A stretch of 64,000 bases of DNA from Agathobacter sp. (lineage in GTDB: Bacteria > Bacillota > Clostridia > Lachnospirales > Lachnospiraceae): positions 1 through 64,000 of the forward strand of contig JALEKN010000029.1 in assembly GCA_022769125.1 (NCBI GenBank). Direction: 5' to 3'. Shown here in pieces: positions 17,752 through 27,189 of this stretch; position 1 is the first letter of the stretch, and every line of letters starts with the position of its first letter. The translations under genes were made by a program, and so were the position numbers. Under the pieces are notes generated by a model. That model made no database searches and was not told the origin of the DNA. It saw only the letters and a list, made by a program, of their open reading frames with translations.

Positions 17752-19305
17752 TTACATATTTGCAAACAATCTGTTCTTACGTGCGATCATCTCATCCACA
17801 CGCTCCAGATAATTCTTCACATCCTTGACATTCTCCACCCGCTCAATCCGGTGACTTCCATCCGGATTCTTCTCCGCAAAAACACGTTTGGTCGTCGAGC
17901 CGGCTCCACACGCCACGATGGTCTGTTTCTCCTCCATAATAAGGATATTATACACACCCGCCTTGCCCGGTTCGGCATATCCGACATTTTCCATATTGCC
18001 TGCCATGCCCTTCTGACGATACAGGTAATACGGAGTAAGCCCCATCTTGCGGCAATACGCTTCGCACAGCTCCATATGCTCCTGCGTATTGACCATCTGC
18101 ATATCCTGATAGCGTTCCTTAAAAATCGTAAGTCTGGCAGCCCGCTTGATTGCAAGCGAATGCACCGTCAGGTTGTCCGGATGAAGCGCTTCTATCACTT
18201 CCATCGTATGCCGTACATCCGAGATATCCTCATCCGGCAGCCCGATGATCAGATCCATATTGATGTTGTCAAAGCCCAGCTCCCTCGCAAGCTTAAAGCT
18301 CTCAATCGTCTGCTCCACGGTGTGATGCCGCCCAATCAGATCGAGTGTCTCCTGCTTCATGGTCTGCGGGTTGACAGATATTCTGCTGATTCCATTCTTG
18401 CGCAATACCTGTAATTTTTCTTTGGTTATGGAATCCGGTCGTCCCGCCTCCACCGTAAATTCCACACAATGGGAAAGATCAAAGCTGCATTTGATCTTGC
18501 GGATCAAACGATCGAGCTGATATGGCTCCAATGTCGTCGGTGTTCCGCCTCCTATGTATATGGAATTGAGCTTTTTATGATAAAACCTCTGTGCGGTAAA
18601 ATCAATTTCCTTTTCCAACGCGTCCAGATAAGCATCCACCTGATTTCTCCAGGCAGACAGCGGGTAGGATGTAAACGAACAATATAAACACGTACTCGGG
18701 CAGAATGGTATTCCGATGTACAGACTGTATCCGTTTTCGTAATCGATCCTCTCCAAGAGTTTTCGCTCCCGCTTGGCAATCTCAATGGCGAGTGCAATCT
18801 TCTCTTCCGTTGCGAAGTAGGTCTGCCTCATGTAATCTGCGATTTCTGTCTCGCTCTTGCCTTCCTCGAGCAGCTTCATCGGGATTTTTGTCGGGCGTAT
18901 TCCGGTTAAAGTTCCCCACGGAAGCGTCTGCCCGGATGCCTGTGCCAGCAGCTCGTACAGTGCCTGTTTGAGCTGGTTCTTTTCAACCGCCCGCTCTGAA
19001 AAATCACCTGCTATCTGTTTTCTAATTTCATTTGCATTCGCCCTGTCTTTCCATAAAAGGGCGATCGTCCTCTCCTGCTCCTCTTCTGTATCCGGATAGG
19101 TAACAGCAAGAAGATATTCTGCCTCCTCAATTTTGCCATCAAGCTCTGGTCCTGCCTCGTGATGCGTGCATGCAAGATTCGCCTTTGAGGTATCGGCCTC
19201 AGCAGATGTGTAATACATCTGAACTTCTTCTTTCGGATAAAAAGCCTTTGTCAGAGAATGCACATCATATTCAAATTCCGGCTTATTAAATAATACAATA
19301 ATCAT
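17752..19305 (-). CDS. hemZ: HemZ-type coproporphyrinogen dehydrogenase, radical SAM
   Basis: 517 residues. An N-terminal extension of about 160 residues, typical of HemZ rather than HemN/HemW, precedes the radical SAM core with CPSTCLYCSF (CX3CX2C, the 4Fe-4S ligands). The glycine-rich YIGGGTPTTL and HemN-like NMDLIIGLPDE and DNLTVHSLAIKRA segments follow. The family is annotated as oxygen-independent coproporphyrinogen oxidase, but direct activity of HemZ is less certain than for HemN. Its start overlaps the preceding metallo-hydrolase by 4 bp (ATGA). Confidence 0.88.
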   Translation of the reverse strand: MIIVLFNKPEFEYDVHSLTKAFYPKEEVQMYYTSAEADTSKANLACTHHEAGPELDGKIEEAEYLLAVTYPDTEEEQERTIALLWKDRANANEIRKQIAGDFSERAVEKNQLKQALYELLAQASGQTLPWGTLTGIRPTKIPMKLLEEGKSETEIADYMRQTYFATEEKIALAIEIAKRERKLLERIDYENGYSLYIGIPFCPSTCLYCSFTSYPLSAWRNQVDAYLDALEKEIDFTAQRFYHKKLNSIYIGGGTPTTLEPYQLDRLIRKIKCSFDLSHCVEFTVEAGRPDSITKEKLQVLRKNGISRISVNPQTMKQETLDLIGRHHTVEQTIESFKLARELGFDNINMDLIIGLPDEDISDVRHTMEVIEALHPDNLTVHSLAIKRAARLTIFKERYQDMQMVNTQEHMELCEAYCRKMGLTPYYLYRQKGMAGNMENVGYAEPGKAGVYNILIMEEKQTIVACGAGSTTKRVFAEKNPDGSHRIERVENVKDVKNYLERVDEMIARKNRLFANM

Positions 19306-19931
19306 AGATATGGGTTATACATCCTCTCTGTTTCTATGGTCGTAACGTCACCATGCCCCGGGTATACCACAGTCTTATCCGGAAGCGGCATGAGCTTTTC
19401 CTGAATGGAACGCACGATCTGTGACATACTTCCTCCCTCAAAATCCGTTCTTCCCACGGACATTTGAAACAGGGTATCTCCGGAAAAGACAACATCCTCA
19501 TATGGAAAATAGTAGCAGCATCCGCCTTTGGTGTGTCCCGGTGTAAAAAGCACCCGGATATGGAATCCTGCAAGATCCAATTCCTGCTCATCCTTTACAA
19601 ACAGATCTGCCCGATAGGTCTCCTTCTTTCCGACCATCCAGCTTGCATTAAGCTTATCGCTCTCCAGCGTCTCCTTCTCCGCTTCATGGGCATAAACCGG
19701 TGCATTACAGAGCTCGGAGAGTTCTCCGGCGCCGCCCGCGTGGTCAAAATGTCCATGTGTAAGCAAAATTGCCACCACAGTAAGTTCCTGCGCCTTAATT
19801 TGCTGCATAAGCCTTGCGGCTTCCTCGCCTGGGTCAATGACCAATACTTCCCTGGTCTCTTTATTAATTGCAAAATAGCAGTTTGTCTGCACCGGTCCAA
19901 CCATATAATGTGCAATCTGTAACTTTCCCAT
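19302..19931 (-). CDS. MBL-fold metallo-hydrolase (glyoxalase II-like)
   Basis: 209 residues, the size of the small YcbL/YqgX-type hydrolases. The metal-binding motif THGHFDHAGG (HxHxDH), the FTPGHTKGGCCYY histidine, the FSGDTLF aspartate and the final YPGHGDVTTI histidine are all present, so a two-metal active site is expected. Glyoxalase II-like thioester hydrolysis is the nearest guess; the true substrate is unknown. It follows rel by 14 bp and overlaps hemZ by 4 bp. This rel-MBL-hemZ order is seen in other Clostridia. Confidence 0.88.
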   Translation of the reverse strand: MGKLQIAHYMVGPVQTNCYFAINKETREVLVIDPGEEAARLMQQIKAQELTVVAILLTHGHFDHAGGAGELSELCNAPVYAHEAEKETLESDKLNASWMVGKKETYRADLFVKDEQELDLAGFHIRVLFTPGHTKGGCCYYFPYEDVVFSGDTLFQMSVGRTDFEGGSMSQIVRSIQEKLMPLPDKTVVYPGHGDVTTIETERMYNPYL

Positions 19932-19945
19932 CCTATTGCCTTTCT

Positions 19946-22285
19946 TTAGCCTGTTGTACGCTCAATATCGATCACGCTGTCGACCTGGCGGATTTTCTCA
20001 ACAAGGCTGTTTAGTTCGCTTCTTCCCTTCGTATTGAAGGATACCTCGATTGTGGCGATTCCCTGCTTACTGGTTCTGGAATTGATTCCGTTGATATTGA
20101 TGTCACGCTCGGTAAATATTCTTGTAATGTCTACCAAAAGGCCGCTTCTGTCATGGCAGAATATCTTGATCTCGCCAAGGTACTCACCAAGCGTCTCATT
20201 CTCAGCACCAGCCTGCCACTCTGCCTCGATCAGCCGTGCCTTCTCCATCTCGGAGAGATTAATGATATTGATACAGTCCGTCCGATGAATGGAAACGCCC
20301 CTTCCTCTTGTCACAAAGCCAACGATCTCATCTCCCGGAACAGGACGGCAGCATTTTGAGAAATGTACCGCAACATCATACAGGCCTTTCACAACGATTC
20401 CGCTCTTGGACTTCTTTGCCGCCTCGACAGGCTTCGTCTCTCCAACTGTTGCAAGTACTTCCTCATCGGTAAGAGGAATCACATGATCCTTGCGGTATTC
20501 CTCGTACATGCGGTTTACGACCTGGCTTTCCTTCAAGCCTCCATGCCCGATAGTTGCCAGACAGGAATTCCAATCATGGAATCCATACTTGCGGATAATC
20601 TTCTCCTGATATTCCGGCTTGTTGAAATCCGGAAGGTTCATCCCCTTTGATTTTGCATATGCAAGCAACAGATCCTTGCCATGCTGGATATTTTCATCCT
20701 TAAGTTCACTTCTGAACCATTGGTTGATCTTCGTCTTCGCCTGCGTACTCTTTACGATATTTAACCAATCACGGCTCGGTCCCCTGGAATTTTGCGAAGT
20801 GATGATCTCAATACGATCCCCATTGTGGATCACATAATCAATCGGAACCAGTTTACCGTTTACCTTTGCCCCGACCATCTTATTGCCGACTGCAGAATGA
20901 ATGCTGTAGGCAAAATCGATCGGTGTAGAGCCGTTCGGAAGATTCTTGACATCCCCGGATGGTGTAAAACAGAATACATTGTCAGAGAACAGGTCAAGAT
21001 CGCTCTTAAGCAGGCTCATAAACTCACGGTTATCCGACATGTCCTGCTGCCATTCAAGGATCTGGCGCAGCCAGCTTAACTTTTCTTCCTCTGTTACAGT
21101 TGTATTTGTCGCATTGCCGTTGTTGGTCTCCTTGTACTTCCAATGTGCTGCAATACCATACTCTGCGGTACGGTGCATCTCATAGGTACGGATCTGGATC
21201 TCGAACGGCTGACCGCTCGGTCCGATCAGTGTTGTATGAAGAGACTGGTACATATTAGGCTTCGGCATTGCAATATAATCCTTAAAGCGGCCCGGAATCG
21301 GCTTATATTTCTCATGCATGATTCCTAGAACGGTGTAACAGTCCTTAACCGTCTCCACAATGATTCGGATTGCAAACAGGTCATAAATCTGATCAATGGT
21401 CTTATTCTGGTTCACCATCTTCTTATATATGCTGAAAAAGTGCTTTGCACGGCCGGATATATCTGCCTTAATACCGGCTTCCTCCACCTGCGCCCGAACC
21501 TCCTTTACAAGGCTTTGCACGTACTCTTCCCTTACGTCCTTGCGAAGTGCCACCTTCTCAACCAGATCATAGTAGGCTTCCGGCTCAAGATATTTGAGTG
21601 CCAGATCGTCCAGCTCGATCTTGATCTTGCTGATACCAAGGCGCTGTGCAATCGGACAGTAAATCTCCTGTGTCTCACGTGCAATACGGATCTGTGCCTC
21701 CCTTGACTGATATTTAAGGGTTCGCATATTATGCAGACGGTCAGCCAGCTTGATCATAATGACACGGATATCTTTTGCCATCGCAAGAAACATCTTGCGA
21801 AGGTTCTCTGCCTGCATTTCTAGCCGGGCAGCATTTTTCTCCTTGGGGTCAATATTACCATCTGTCAGATGCAGATGCTGCAGCTTGGTCACTCCATCCA
21901 CTAAAAGCAGAACCTCTTCCCCGAACTCCGCGCGAAGTTCCATCTCTGTCATGATGGTATCTTCCAGAATATCATGGAGAAGTCCGGCGATAATGGTCTC
22001 CTTATCCAGCTCCAGTTCTGCAAGAATGATAGCAACACAAAGAGGGTGGATAATATATGCTTCACCGGATTTACGCACCTGTCCCTTATGTGCATTATAT
22101 GCTGTGGTATACGCCTTCTCAATCAGCGAGATATCTGTAGACGGATGATACTTGCGAATGCTTGCGATCAGCTCCTCATACAGATCCTCCGGCTTGGAAA
22201 ACTCTTTCGGTTGTTTTAGACTGCTGTTGCTCGAGTGAAATTCTTCCTCTAAGCGCTCCAGTTCTTCTGACGAAATGTCTGCCAT
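19946..22285 (-). CDS. relA: Bifunctional (p)ppGpp synthetase/hydrolase Rel
   Basis: About 779 residues from the ATG at 22285, preceded by AGGTG; a GTG at 22294 is also possible. The N-terminal HD hydrolase domain has GLLHDILEDT (about residue 107), so degradation is expected. The synthetase domain has YKPIPGRFKDYIAMPKPN and HRTAEYGIAAHWKYKE. TGS (about 415-475), zinc-finger/CC (FSKCCRPVPGDEIVGFVTRG) and a C-terminal ACT domain (about 705-779) complete the long Rel form that senses starved ribosomes. It is the first gene of the rel-MBL-hemZ-DUF4236 run. Confidence 0.95.
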   Translation of the reverse strand: MADISSEELERLEEEFHSSNSSLKQPKEFSKPEDLYEELIASIRKYHPSTDISLIEKAYTTAYNAHKGQVRKSGEAYIIHPLCVAIILAELELDKETIIAGLLHDILEDTIMTEMELRAEFGEEVLLLVDGVTKLQHLHLTDGNIDPKEKNAARLEMQAENLRKMFLAMAKDIRVIMIKLADRLHNMRTLKYQSREAQIRIARETQEIYCPIAQRLGISKIKIELDDLALKYLEPEAYYDLVEKVALRKDVREEYVQSLVKEVRAQVEEAGIKADISGRAKHFFSIYKKMVNQNKTIDQIYDLFAIRIIVETVKDCYTVLGIMHEKYKPIPGRFKDYIAMPKPNMYQSLHTTLIGPSGQPFEIQIRTYEMHRTAEYGIAAHWKYKETNNGNATNTTVTEEEKLSWLRQILEWQQDMSDNREFMSLLKSDLDLFSDNVFCFTPSGDVKNLPNGSTPIDFAYSIHSAVGNKMVGAKVNGKLVPIDYVIHNGDRIEIITSQNSRGPSRDWLNIVKSTQAKTKINQWFRSELKDENIQHGKDLLLAYAKSKGMNLPDFNKPEYQEKIIRKYGFHDWNSCLATIGHGGLKESQVVNRMYEEYRKDHVIPLTDEEVLATVGETKPVEAAKKSKSGIVVKGLYDVAVHFSKCCRPVPGDEIVGFVTRGRGVSIHRTDCINIINLSEMEKARLIEAEWQAGAENETLGEYLGEIKIFCHDRSGLLVDITRIFTERDININGINSRTSKQGIATIEVSFNTKGRSELNSLVEKIRQVDSVIDIERTTG

Positions 22286-22349
22286 ATCACTCACCTGCCC
22301 CTACATGTCTGTGCCACATGCACGATTCTTTCGTAAAAATAAAAACCAT

Positions 22350-22378
22350 ATATAATCCCCTATTATATGGGATTTTTG
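22350..22378 (-). terminator. Terminator after the GNAT gene
   Basis: Minus strand AATCCC (22369-22374) and GGGATT (22354-22359) form a 6-bp stem with a 9-nt loop just before the rel leader. The stem is short and the T-run is weak, so this call is tentative. Confidence 0.4.
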
Positions 22379-22380
22379 CT

Positions 22381-23256
22381 CTAAAAGCAATATATGTATC
22401 GCTCCATTTCCTGTCCATGTTCCATCATTTTTTCTAAAAATGTGAATCCAAGCCTGATGGCAAGTTTCCTGGATGCGTGGTTGTCCTTATGAATCAGGCA
22501 GTTGATGGCAGGAAAGTCAAGATTGTCCCTTGCATATTCTATGATTGCACGGCAGATTTCTGTCGCATATCCCTTGTTCTGTTCATCCGGCGCTATGAGG
22601 TAACCCATTTCCAGTTCAAACTGGCCGTGATACTCTCTGTGCTCAAGTCCTGCACGGCCGATCACACGGTCATCTCCGTTTGTACAGACCAGCCACATAC
22701 CATATCCATAGTATCGATACATATGTTCAATATATGCACGCTGATAGTCTTCCTCTTCTTTGCGCTCATACAGTCCCTCCATATATCTGGTCACGCCGGG
22801 CTTTTCATAGAGCAAAAACAGATCGTCGAGATCCGCAAGCGTCAGTTCCCGCAGGTGACACCGCTTGGTACGCAGAATCTCCCACGGGAGATTGTGTGAC
22901 CGCTCATAGCATTTCAGAAAGAAATCATAATCAACCTCTGCAAATCCCTCCACCACGATCCACGCGTCCTCAAAGAATACCCCACCCTGTGCTTCTGCCG
23001 CCGGAGCGTATGGAAGTGCGGCTATCCCAAGGTGCCTTGCAAGTTTCCACTCCGATCTTGTTGTTACAATAATAAGCAGATTTTCCGGGGCTGTACTGTG
23101 TCTGGCGCAGGTCTCCTTAATTATCTGTTCGGAAAGTGCACCGCTCCAGGTGCCACAGGAAATTCCCCGCTGCACAGCCTCGTCCTTCTCCCAGCTATGT
23201 AATTGTCCTTCCTTCGCAAGTGCTTTTTCTTCGTATAATAGCAGATTCCACTTCAT
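22381..23256 (-). CDS. GNAT acetyltransferase with N-terminal HAD-like domain
   Basis: 291 residues. The C-terminal ~170 residues form a RimJ/RimL-type N-acetyltransferase: LRELTLADLDDLFLLY, DRVIGRAGLE, the acetyl-CoA loop region DEQNKGYATEICRAIIEYA and the final NHASRKLAIRLGF. The first ~120 residues (LLIIVTTRSEWKLARHLGIAALPY, then VVEGFAEVDYDFF) look like a degenerate HAD-type phosphatase-like fold seen fused to GNAT domains in some Lachnospiraceae. The acceptor substrate is unknown. It stands alone between the cyclophilin terminator and rel. Confidence 0.82.
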   Translation of the reverse strand: MKWNLLLYEEKALAKEGQLHSWEKDEAVQRGISCGTWSGALSEQIIKETCARHSTAPENLLIIVTTRSEWKLARHLGIAALPYAPAAEAQGGVFFEDAWIVVEGFAEVDYDFFLKCYERSHNLPWEILRTKRCHLRELTLADLDDLFLLYEKPGVTRYMEGLYERKEEEDYQRAYIEHMYRYYGYGMWLVCTNGDDRVIGRAGLEHREYHGQFELEMGYLIAPDEQNKGYATEICRAIIEYARDNLDFPAINCLIHKDNHASRKLAIRLGFTFLEKMMEHGQEMERYIYCF

Positions 23257-23332
23257 GTATAATATTCCTGCTTTCTCCTGCTGTTACAGGCTCACCCGGT
23301 CCGTCTTCCTCTTTCTTTTCCATAAGGCGCAA

Positions 23333-23358
23333 AAGAGTTCCGACGAATCGGAACTCTT
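23333..23358 (-). terminator. Terminator after the cyclophilin gene
   Basis: An 11-bp perfect stem, AAGAGTTCCGA ... TCGGAACTCTT, with a 4-nt loop and a short T-run on the minus strand, 13 bp after the cyclophilin stop codon. Confidence 0.75.
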
Positions 23359-23371
23359 CTTAACTGTCTGT

Positions 23372-23893
23372 TTATCTCTTTTCCGGCTCCGGATATTCCA
23401 CTCCGAAGGTCTCAACCGTCACTGTCTTCATAACCTGGTCCGCAAGTGGACGATCCCTGTAATCCGTTGGCTCCTCAGCAATACGGTTTACAACATCCAT
23501 GCCCTCTGTAATCTTGCCAAACGCTGCATACTCCCCATCAAGATGTGGAGCAGCCTGATGCATGATAAAGAACTGGCTGCCTGCAGAATCCGGGATCATG
23601 GTACGTGCCATGGAAAGTACACCCGGTGTATGCTTTAAGTCATTCTTAAACCCGTTATGGGAAAATTCTCCCTTGATCTCGTAGCCCGGTCCACCTGCTC
23701 CGGTTCCCTCCGGATCTCCACCCTGCAGCATAAAACCGCGGATTACGCGGTGGAAGATTACTCCGTCATAGAAGCCCTTATTGATCAGGCTGATAAAATT
23801 ATTGACGGTATTCGGTGCGATCTCCGGATAAAGTTCTGCCTTCATCACATCACCGTTCTCCATTGTAATTGTAACAATTGGATTCTGTGCCAT
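23372..23893 (-). CDS. Cyclophilin-type peptidyl-prolyl isomerase
   Basis: 173 residues, a single cyclophilin domain without signal peptide, so cytoplasmic. It has the family signatures FHRVIRGFMLQGGDPEGTG and GSQFFIMHQAAPHLDGEYAAFG. The catalytic Arg is in FHRV. It catalyses cis-trans isomerisation of X-Pro bonds and assists folding. It lies downstream of murF with an 86-bp gap and has its own terminator on the left. Confidence 0.94.
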   Translation of the reverse strand: MAQNPIVTITMENGDVMKAELYPEIAPNTVNNFISLINKGFYDGVIFHRVIRGFMLQGGDPEGTGAGGPGYEIKGEFSHNGFKNDLKHTPGVLSMARTMIPDSAGSQFFIMHQAAPHLDGEYAAFGKITEGMDVVNRIAEEPTDYRDRPLADQVMKTVTVETFGVEYPEPEKR

Positions 23894-23979
23894 ATTATAT
23901 TCCTCGTCTTTCTTCGTTATTCAGTCATTTGCGGCTGTATTCTTTATGCCAGCCGCTCATATTGCTATTGTATGGGAAA

Positions 23980-25434
23980 CTACTGCATTTGTAAAGCTGA
24001 AACCACTTTGGGGAATTCCATAAAGTGAGACGCTTTAACCAAAACCGTATCCCCCTCTTTCACATAGTCAAGCAGTTTCCCTGTCATATCTTCCCGCGTC
24101 TTGAAATAGAAAATCTCGCATTCCGGATTAGCAGATTCCGCTGCCTTTTTATATTCCTCTGCCAATTCTCCCGCGCAGAAAAGTGTATGGATTTTCTGCT
24201 CTCCAACACACCTGCCCACTTCGTAGTGCAATGCACGCTCATCCTCACCGAGTTCTCCCATATCACCAAGCACCGCAATACTGCGCCCCTTTGCATGTGC
24301 AAGCACCTCGATGGAAGCCTTCATGGAAACCGGATTTGCATTATAGCAGTCATCAATGATGATCATTCCGTTATGGCGGATAAAATTTGTTCTTCCTGCA
24401 ATGGTCTTTGCCTCAGCAACTCCCCTTGCAATCTCCTCCAGGGAAAGACCGAGTGTAATGCCAACGGCTGTCGCCGCAAGCGCATTGTATACATTGTGTT
24501 CCCCCGGTATCGAAATCTCTGCTGCAAAACTTCCGGAAGGTGTACAGATGATTGCCTTCATACCCTCGAACCCGAGATTTTCTACATTTCTGGCATATAC
24601 CTGTGGATTTTTTTCATAAGAGCCGGGTTCTGACTGCCTCATGTTCTCTGGGATGCCATAGAATAACGGGCGCTTGCCGCATACCTTCTGCAGTGTGCAG
24701 AGCTTGTCATCATCTCCGTTTAGGATTGCCGTTCCACCCTCTCTCATATGAGCAAAGCATTCCGTTTTTGCCTTTAAAATGCCGTCCCTTGTCTTTAGGT
24801 TTTCCAGATGACACCAGCCAATATTCGTCATGACACAGATATCCGGCTTTGCAATAGCCGCCAGACGGTCCATCTCGCCAAAATCTGAAATTCCCATCTC
24901 AAGAACAGCAATCTGATGTTCTTTGCGGATTCTAAAAATCGTAAGAGGCACTCCGATCTCATTATTGAAATTGCCATCCGTCTTAAGAACCGAATATTTC
25001 TGTGATAAGACAGAAGCAATCATCTCCTTCGTGCTGGTCTTGCCAACACTTCCGATTACCCCGACAACCGGAATGTCCAGCGCACTGCGATAAAACGCAG
25101 CTATTTGCTTAATTGCTTCCAGGGTAGACGGAACCTGTATATATGTGCAGCCGTCCATCTGCGGTACATCCTCACAGAGGACTGCCATGGCCCCCTGTTC
25201 GATTACTGCCGGAATGAAACGATGCCCATCCACACGCTCACCCTTGATTGCTACAAAAAGATTTCCCGGGCTAATCTGCCTGCTATCCGTAACAATTCCC
25301 GTTACTTCTTTCTGCAAGAGTTCCTGGGGACCATGAAAGACTCCTTCACAGGCGTTGGTGATGCTTTCCAACGTCATATGAGGCATCGTTTTATTTTGTT
25401 GTGCACTATGCGTATCCTGTATATTCTGTTCCAT
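23980..25434 (-). CDS. murF: UDP-MurNAc-tripeptide-D-alanyl-D-alanine ligase
   Basis: 484 residues from the ATG at 25434 (MEQNIQDTH), preceded by AGGGG; MTLESITN further in is where homology begins. MurF adds D-Ala-D-Ala to the cytoplasmic peptidoglycan precursor using ATP. The Mur ligase P-loop GSVGKTSTKEMI, the HLENLKTRDGILKAKTECF segment and the C-terminal IIDDCYNANPVSMKASIEVL block are clear. It sits 10 bp after ddl, whose product makes the D-Ala-D-Ala substrate, so the two steps are co-expressed. Confidence 0.95.
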   Translation of the reverse strand: MEQNIQDTHSAQQNKTMPHMTLESITNACEGVFHGPQELLQKEVTGIVTDSRQISPGNLFVAIKGERVDGHRFIPAVIEQGAMAVLCEDVPQMDGCTYIQVPSTLEAIKQIAAFYRSALDIPVVGVIGSVGKTSTKEMIASVLSQKYSVLKTDGNFNNEIGVPLTIFRIRKEHQIAVLEMGISDFGEMDRLAAIAKPDICVMTNIGWCHLENLKTRDGILKAKTECFAHMREGGTAILNGDDDKLCTLQKVCGKRPLFYGIPENMRQSEPGSYEKNPQVYARNVENLGFEGMKAIICTPSGSFAAEISIPGEHNVYNALAATAVGITLGLSLEEIARGVAEAKTIAGRTNFIRHNGMIIIDDCYNANPVSMKASIEVLAHAKGRSIAVLGDMGELGEDERALHYEVGRCVGEQKIHTLFCAGELAEEYKKAAESANPECEIFYFKTREDMTGKLLDYVKEGDTVLVKASHFMEFPKVVSALQMQ

Positions 25435-25444
25435 CCATATACCC

Positions 25445-26497
25445 CTAATTATATTTTCTAAGAGAAATCTCAATCAGCTTCTCACACAGCTGGTTGAAAT
25501 TCATCCCAATCACCTGTGCTTCCTGCGGAAGGAGGCTCGTCGGAGTCATACCCGGAAGAGTATTTGTCTCAAGACAATAAATGCCATCCTCTTCATTCCA
25601 AAGGAAATCACATCTGGAATAGGTGTCAAGGCCAATCACGCGGGCAACCTCCTCCGCATAATGCTGCATATTTGCGGTGACATCTGCCGGAATATCCGCC
25701 GGACAAGTCTCAACGGCACTTCCTGCCTTATATTTGTTCTTGTAATCATAGAATCCCTCGATTGGAGCAATCTCGATAACCGGAAGGGCTTTTCCCTCCA
25801 TCACACCAACAGAAAACTCTCTTCCCTTTACGTACTCTTCAATAATCAGTTCATTTTCCCAATGGAACGCTTCCTCCAATGCCTCCGTAAATTCCTTCGG
25901 ATCATTTACGATGGTAACCCCGATGCTTGAGCCGCCACAGCATGGCTTTACAACGCATGGCAGCTTTAGAGGAAGCTTTGTAATATCATCCTCTCTTGTC
26001 TCTCTTGTCATAGAGATTCCCATTGGTGTAGGAATCTTATTTGCCATGAAAAACTGCTTTGCCATTCCCTTATTCATCGCAATGGCACTGCTTAGATAAT
26101 CGCTTCCTGTATAGCGTACTCCAAGCAGATCAAATGCCGCCTGCAGCTTGCCGTTCTCTCCATTCTCTCCATGAAGTGCCATGAAAACAATGTCTGCCAT
26201 CTGGCACATACGGATTACATTCGGTCCAAAGAAGCAGTCAGACTGATCCTTTCTGGATGCTTTTACCTTCTTAAGATCCGGCGCAATCTCCGGGATATTA
26301 TCCACTTTTATGCTGATTTCATCGGCTTTGTCAAAAATGCCTGTCAGATCTGTCTCTTCGTCCTTGTAACCCATGAATACATCCAGCAGGATTACCTTAT
26401 GTCCATTCTCCTTTAGTGCCTTAGCCACCATACTTCCCGTCTTAAAAGAAACATCTCTTTCTGTGCTGAGGCCTCCTGCCAATACTACAATATTCAT
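25445..26497 (-). CDS. ddl: D-alanine-D-alanine ligase
   Basis: 350 residues from the ATG at 26497 (MNIVVLAGG), with AGAGGA upstream. An ATP-grasp enzyme joining two D-alanines for peptidoglycan. Signatures are LAGGLSTERDVS at the N-terminus, ALHGENGENGKLQAAFDLLG, LPCVVKPCCGGSSIGVTIV and the metal-binding ETNTLPGMTPTSLLP near the C-terminus. The central region has an insertion (about 60-85) compared with E. coli DdlB, common in Clostridia enzymes. Upstream of murF. Confidence 0.95.
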   Translation of the reverse strand: MNIVVLAGGLSTERDVSFKTGSMVAKALKENGHKVILLDVFMGYKDEETDLTGIFDKADEISIKVDNIPEIAPDLKKVKASRKDQSDCFFGPNVIRMCQMADIVFMALHGENGENGKLQAAFDLLGVRYTGSDYLSSAIAMNKGMAKQFFMANKIPTPMGISMTRETREDDITKLPLKLPCVVKPCCGGSSIGVTIVNDPKEFTEALEEAFHWENELIIEEYVKGREFSVGVMEGKALPVIEIAPIEGFYDYKNKYKAGSAVETCPADIPADVTANMQHYAEEVARVIGLDTYSRCDFLWNEEDGIYCLETNTLPGMTPTSLLPQEAQVIGMNFNQLCEKLIEISLRKYN

Positions 26498-26569
26498 ACT
26501 TGTATCCTCTTTTCTTTTCCAATTGTAACTGTTCAGTACCTGACCAATTACTACCAATTTGCATTATCC

Positions 26570-26598
26570 ATTATACTAAAACTTTTTCCCGCGCAAAA
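26570..26598 (-). promoter_or_regulatory. Promoter of ddl-murF
   Basis: Minus strand TTTTGC (26593-26598), 17 bp, TATAAT (26570-26575), about 75 bp upstream of ddl. The -10 is perfect and the -35 weak. Confidence 0.5.
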
Positions 26599-26641
26599 CA
26601 AGTATTGCCTGTTTTTTGCGCATTATTTGTAAAAGAAAAAG

Positions 26642-26682
26642 CATTATTTGAAAAGAAACGGTCACGGAATCATCCGTGACCG
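26642..26682 (-). terminator. Terminator after the small orphan gene
   Basis: Perfect 9-bp stem CGGTCACGG/CCGTGACCG (26659-26682) with a 6-nt loop, followed on the minus strand by a T-rich tract. It separates the 93-residue gene from ddl. Confidence 0.75.
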
Positions 26683-26772
26683 CATAACCGGGGTTTCATT
26701 ATTCTCTTTTGTATTTTTGTAGTGGCTGCCGCCACCGGTTCATTTCCCTTAGATAGTTCTTTTAATAATGTT

Positions 26773-27054
26773 CTATTCTGCCGCCCTGCGGGCACAGCTG
26801 AGCGCCTGTACCATGCGTGTGAATACAACCCTTCCGATGTAATCCTTGCTGCCAAGGCTTCCACCATATGAATAGATCTTCTCTTCCAGCATATCCAGAT
26901 TCTTCCAATCTGCCAGCATTGCTATCTCCCATAAGAGGGACAGCCGCTCCTGTGGAATCTGGTCTGCCAGATATGACAGGACATATTCCCATTCCCCATT
27001 TGCGATATGTTCATCTATCATCTGTTTATCATTTTCTTTTTTAGTCTTTTCCAT
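26773..27054 (-). CDS. Small protein of unknown function, 93 residues
   Basis: A short acidic protein beginning MEKTKKENDKQ with a strong AAGGAG in front of the ATG. The remainder is helical (WEYVLSYLADQIPQERLSLLWEIAMLADWKNLDMLEEKI), ending GRVVFTRMVQALSCARRAAE. No membrane segment or known domain was recognised. The good ribosome binding site and the terminator downstream support a real gene. It follows the glycosidase-like gene by 135 bp. Confidence 0.6.
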   Translation of the reverse strand: MEKTKKENDKQMIDEHIANGEWEYVLSYLADQIPQERLSLLWEIAMLADWKNLDMLEEKIYSYGGSLGSKDYIGRVVFTRMVQALSCARRAAE

Positions 27055-27139
27055 TTCTCCTTCTTTTCATAAAAACCCCCGGTGGCAAAAGCCCCATTTT
27101 CTTCTGCCTTTTCAAGAATATCATCTACATACATAGGCA

Positions 27140-27163
27140 AACAAGACGCGTTTCGCGTTTGTT
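27140..27163. terminator. Hairpin after the phosphodiester-glycosidase-like gene
   Basis: AACAA(G)ACGCG pairs with CGCGTTTGTT, with one bulged base and a 3-nt loop. It lies 27 bp after the stop codon at 27190. There is no clear T-run on the minus strand, so it may be a weak terminator or an mRNA-stabilising hairpin. Confidence 0.35.
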
Positions 27164-27189
27164 CCATTCTCTGCCCCGGGAATATATTA

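Noticed and set aside
26670-26992. Overlapping small ORFs in other frames of the 93-residue orphan
   Set aside because: Only the 26773-27054 frame has a proper ribosome binding site and plausible composition.
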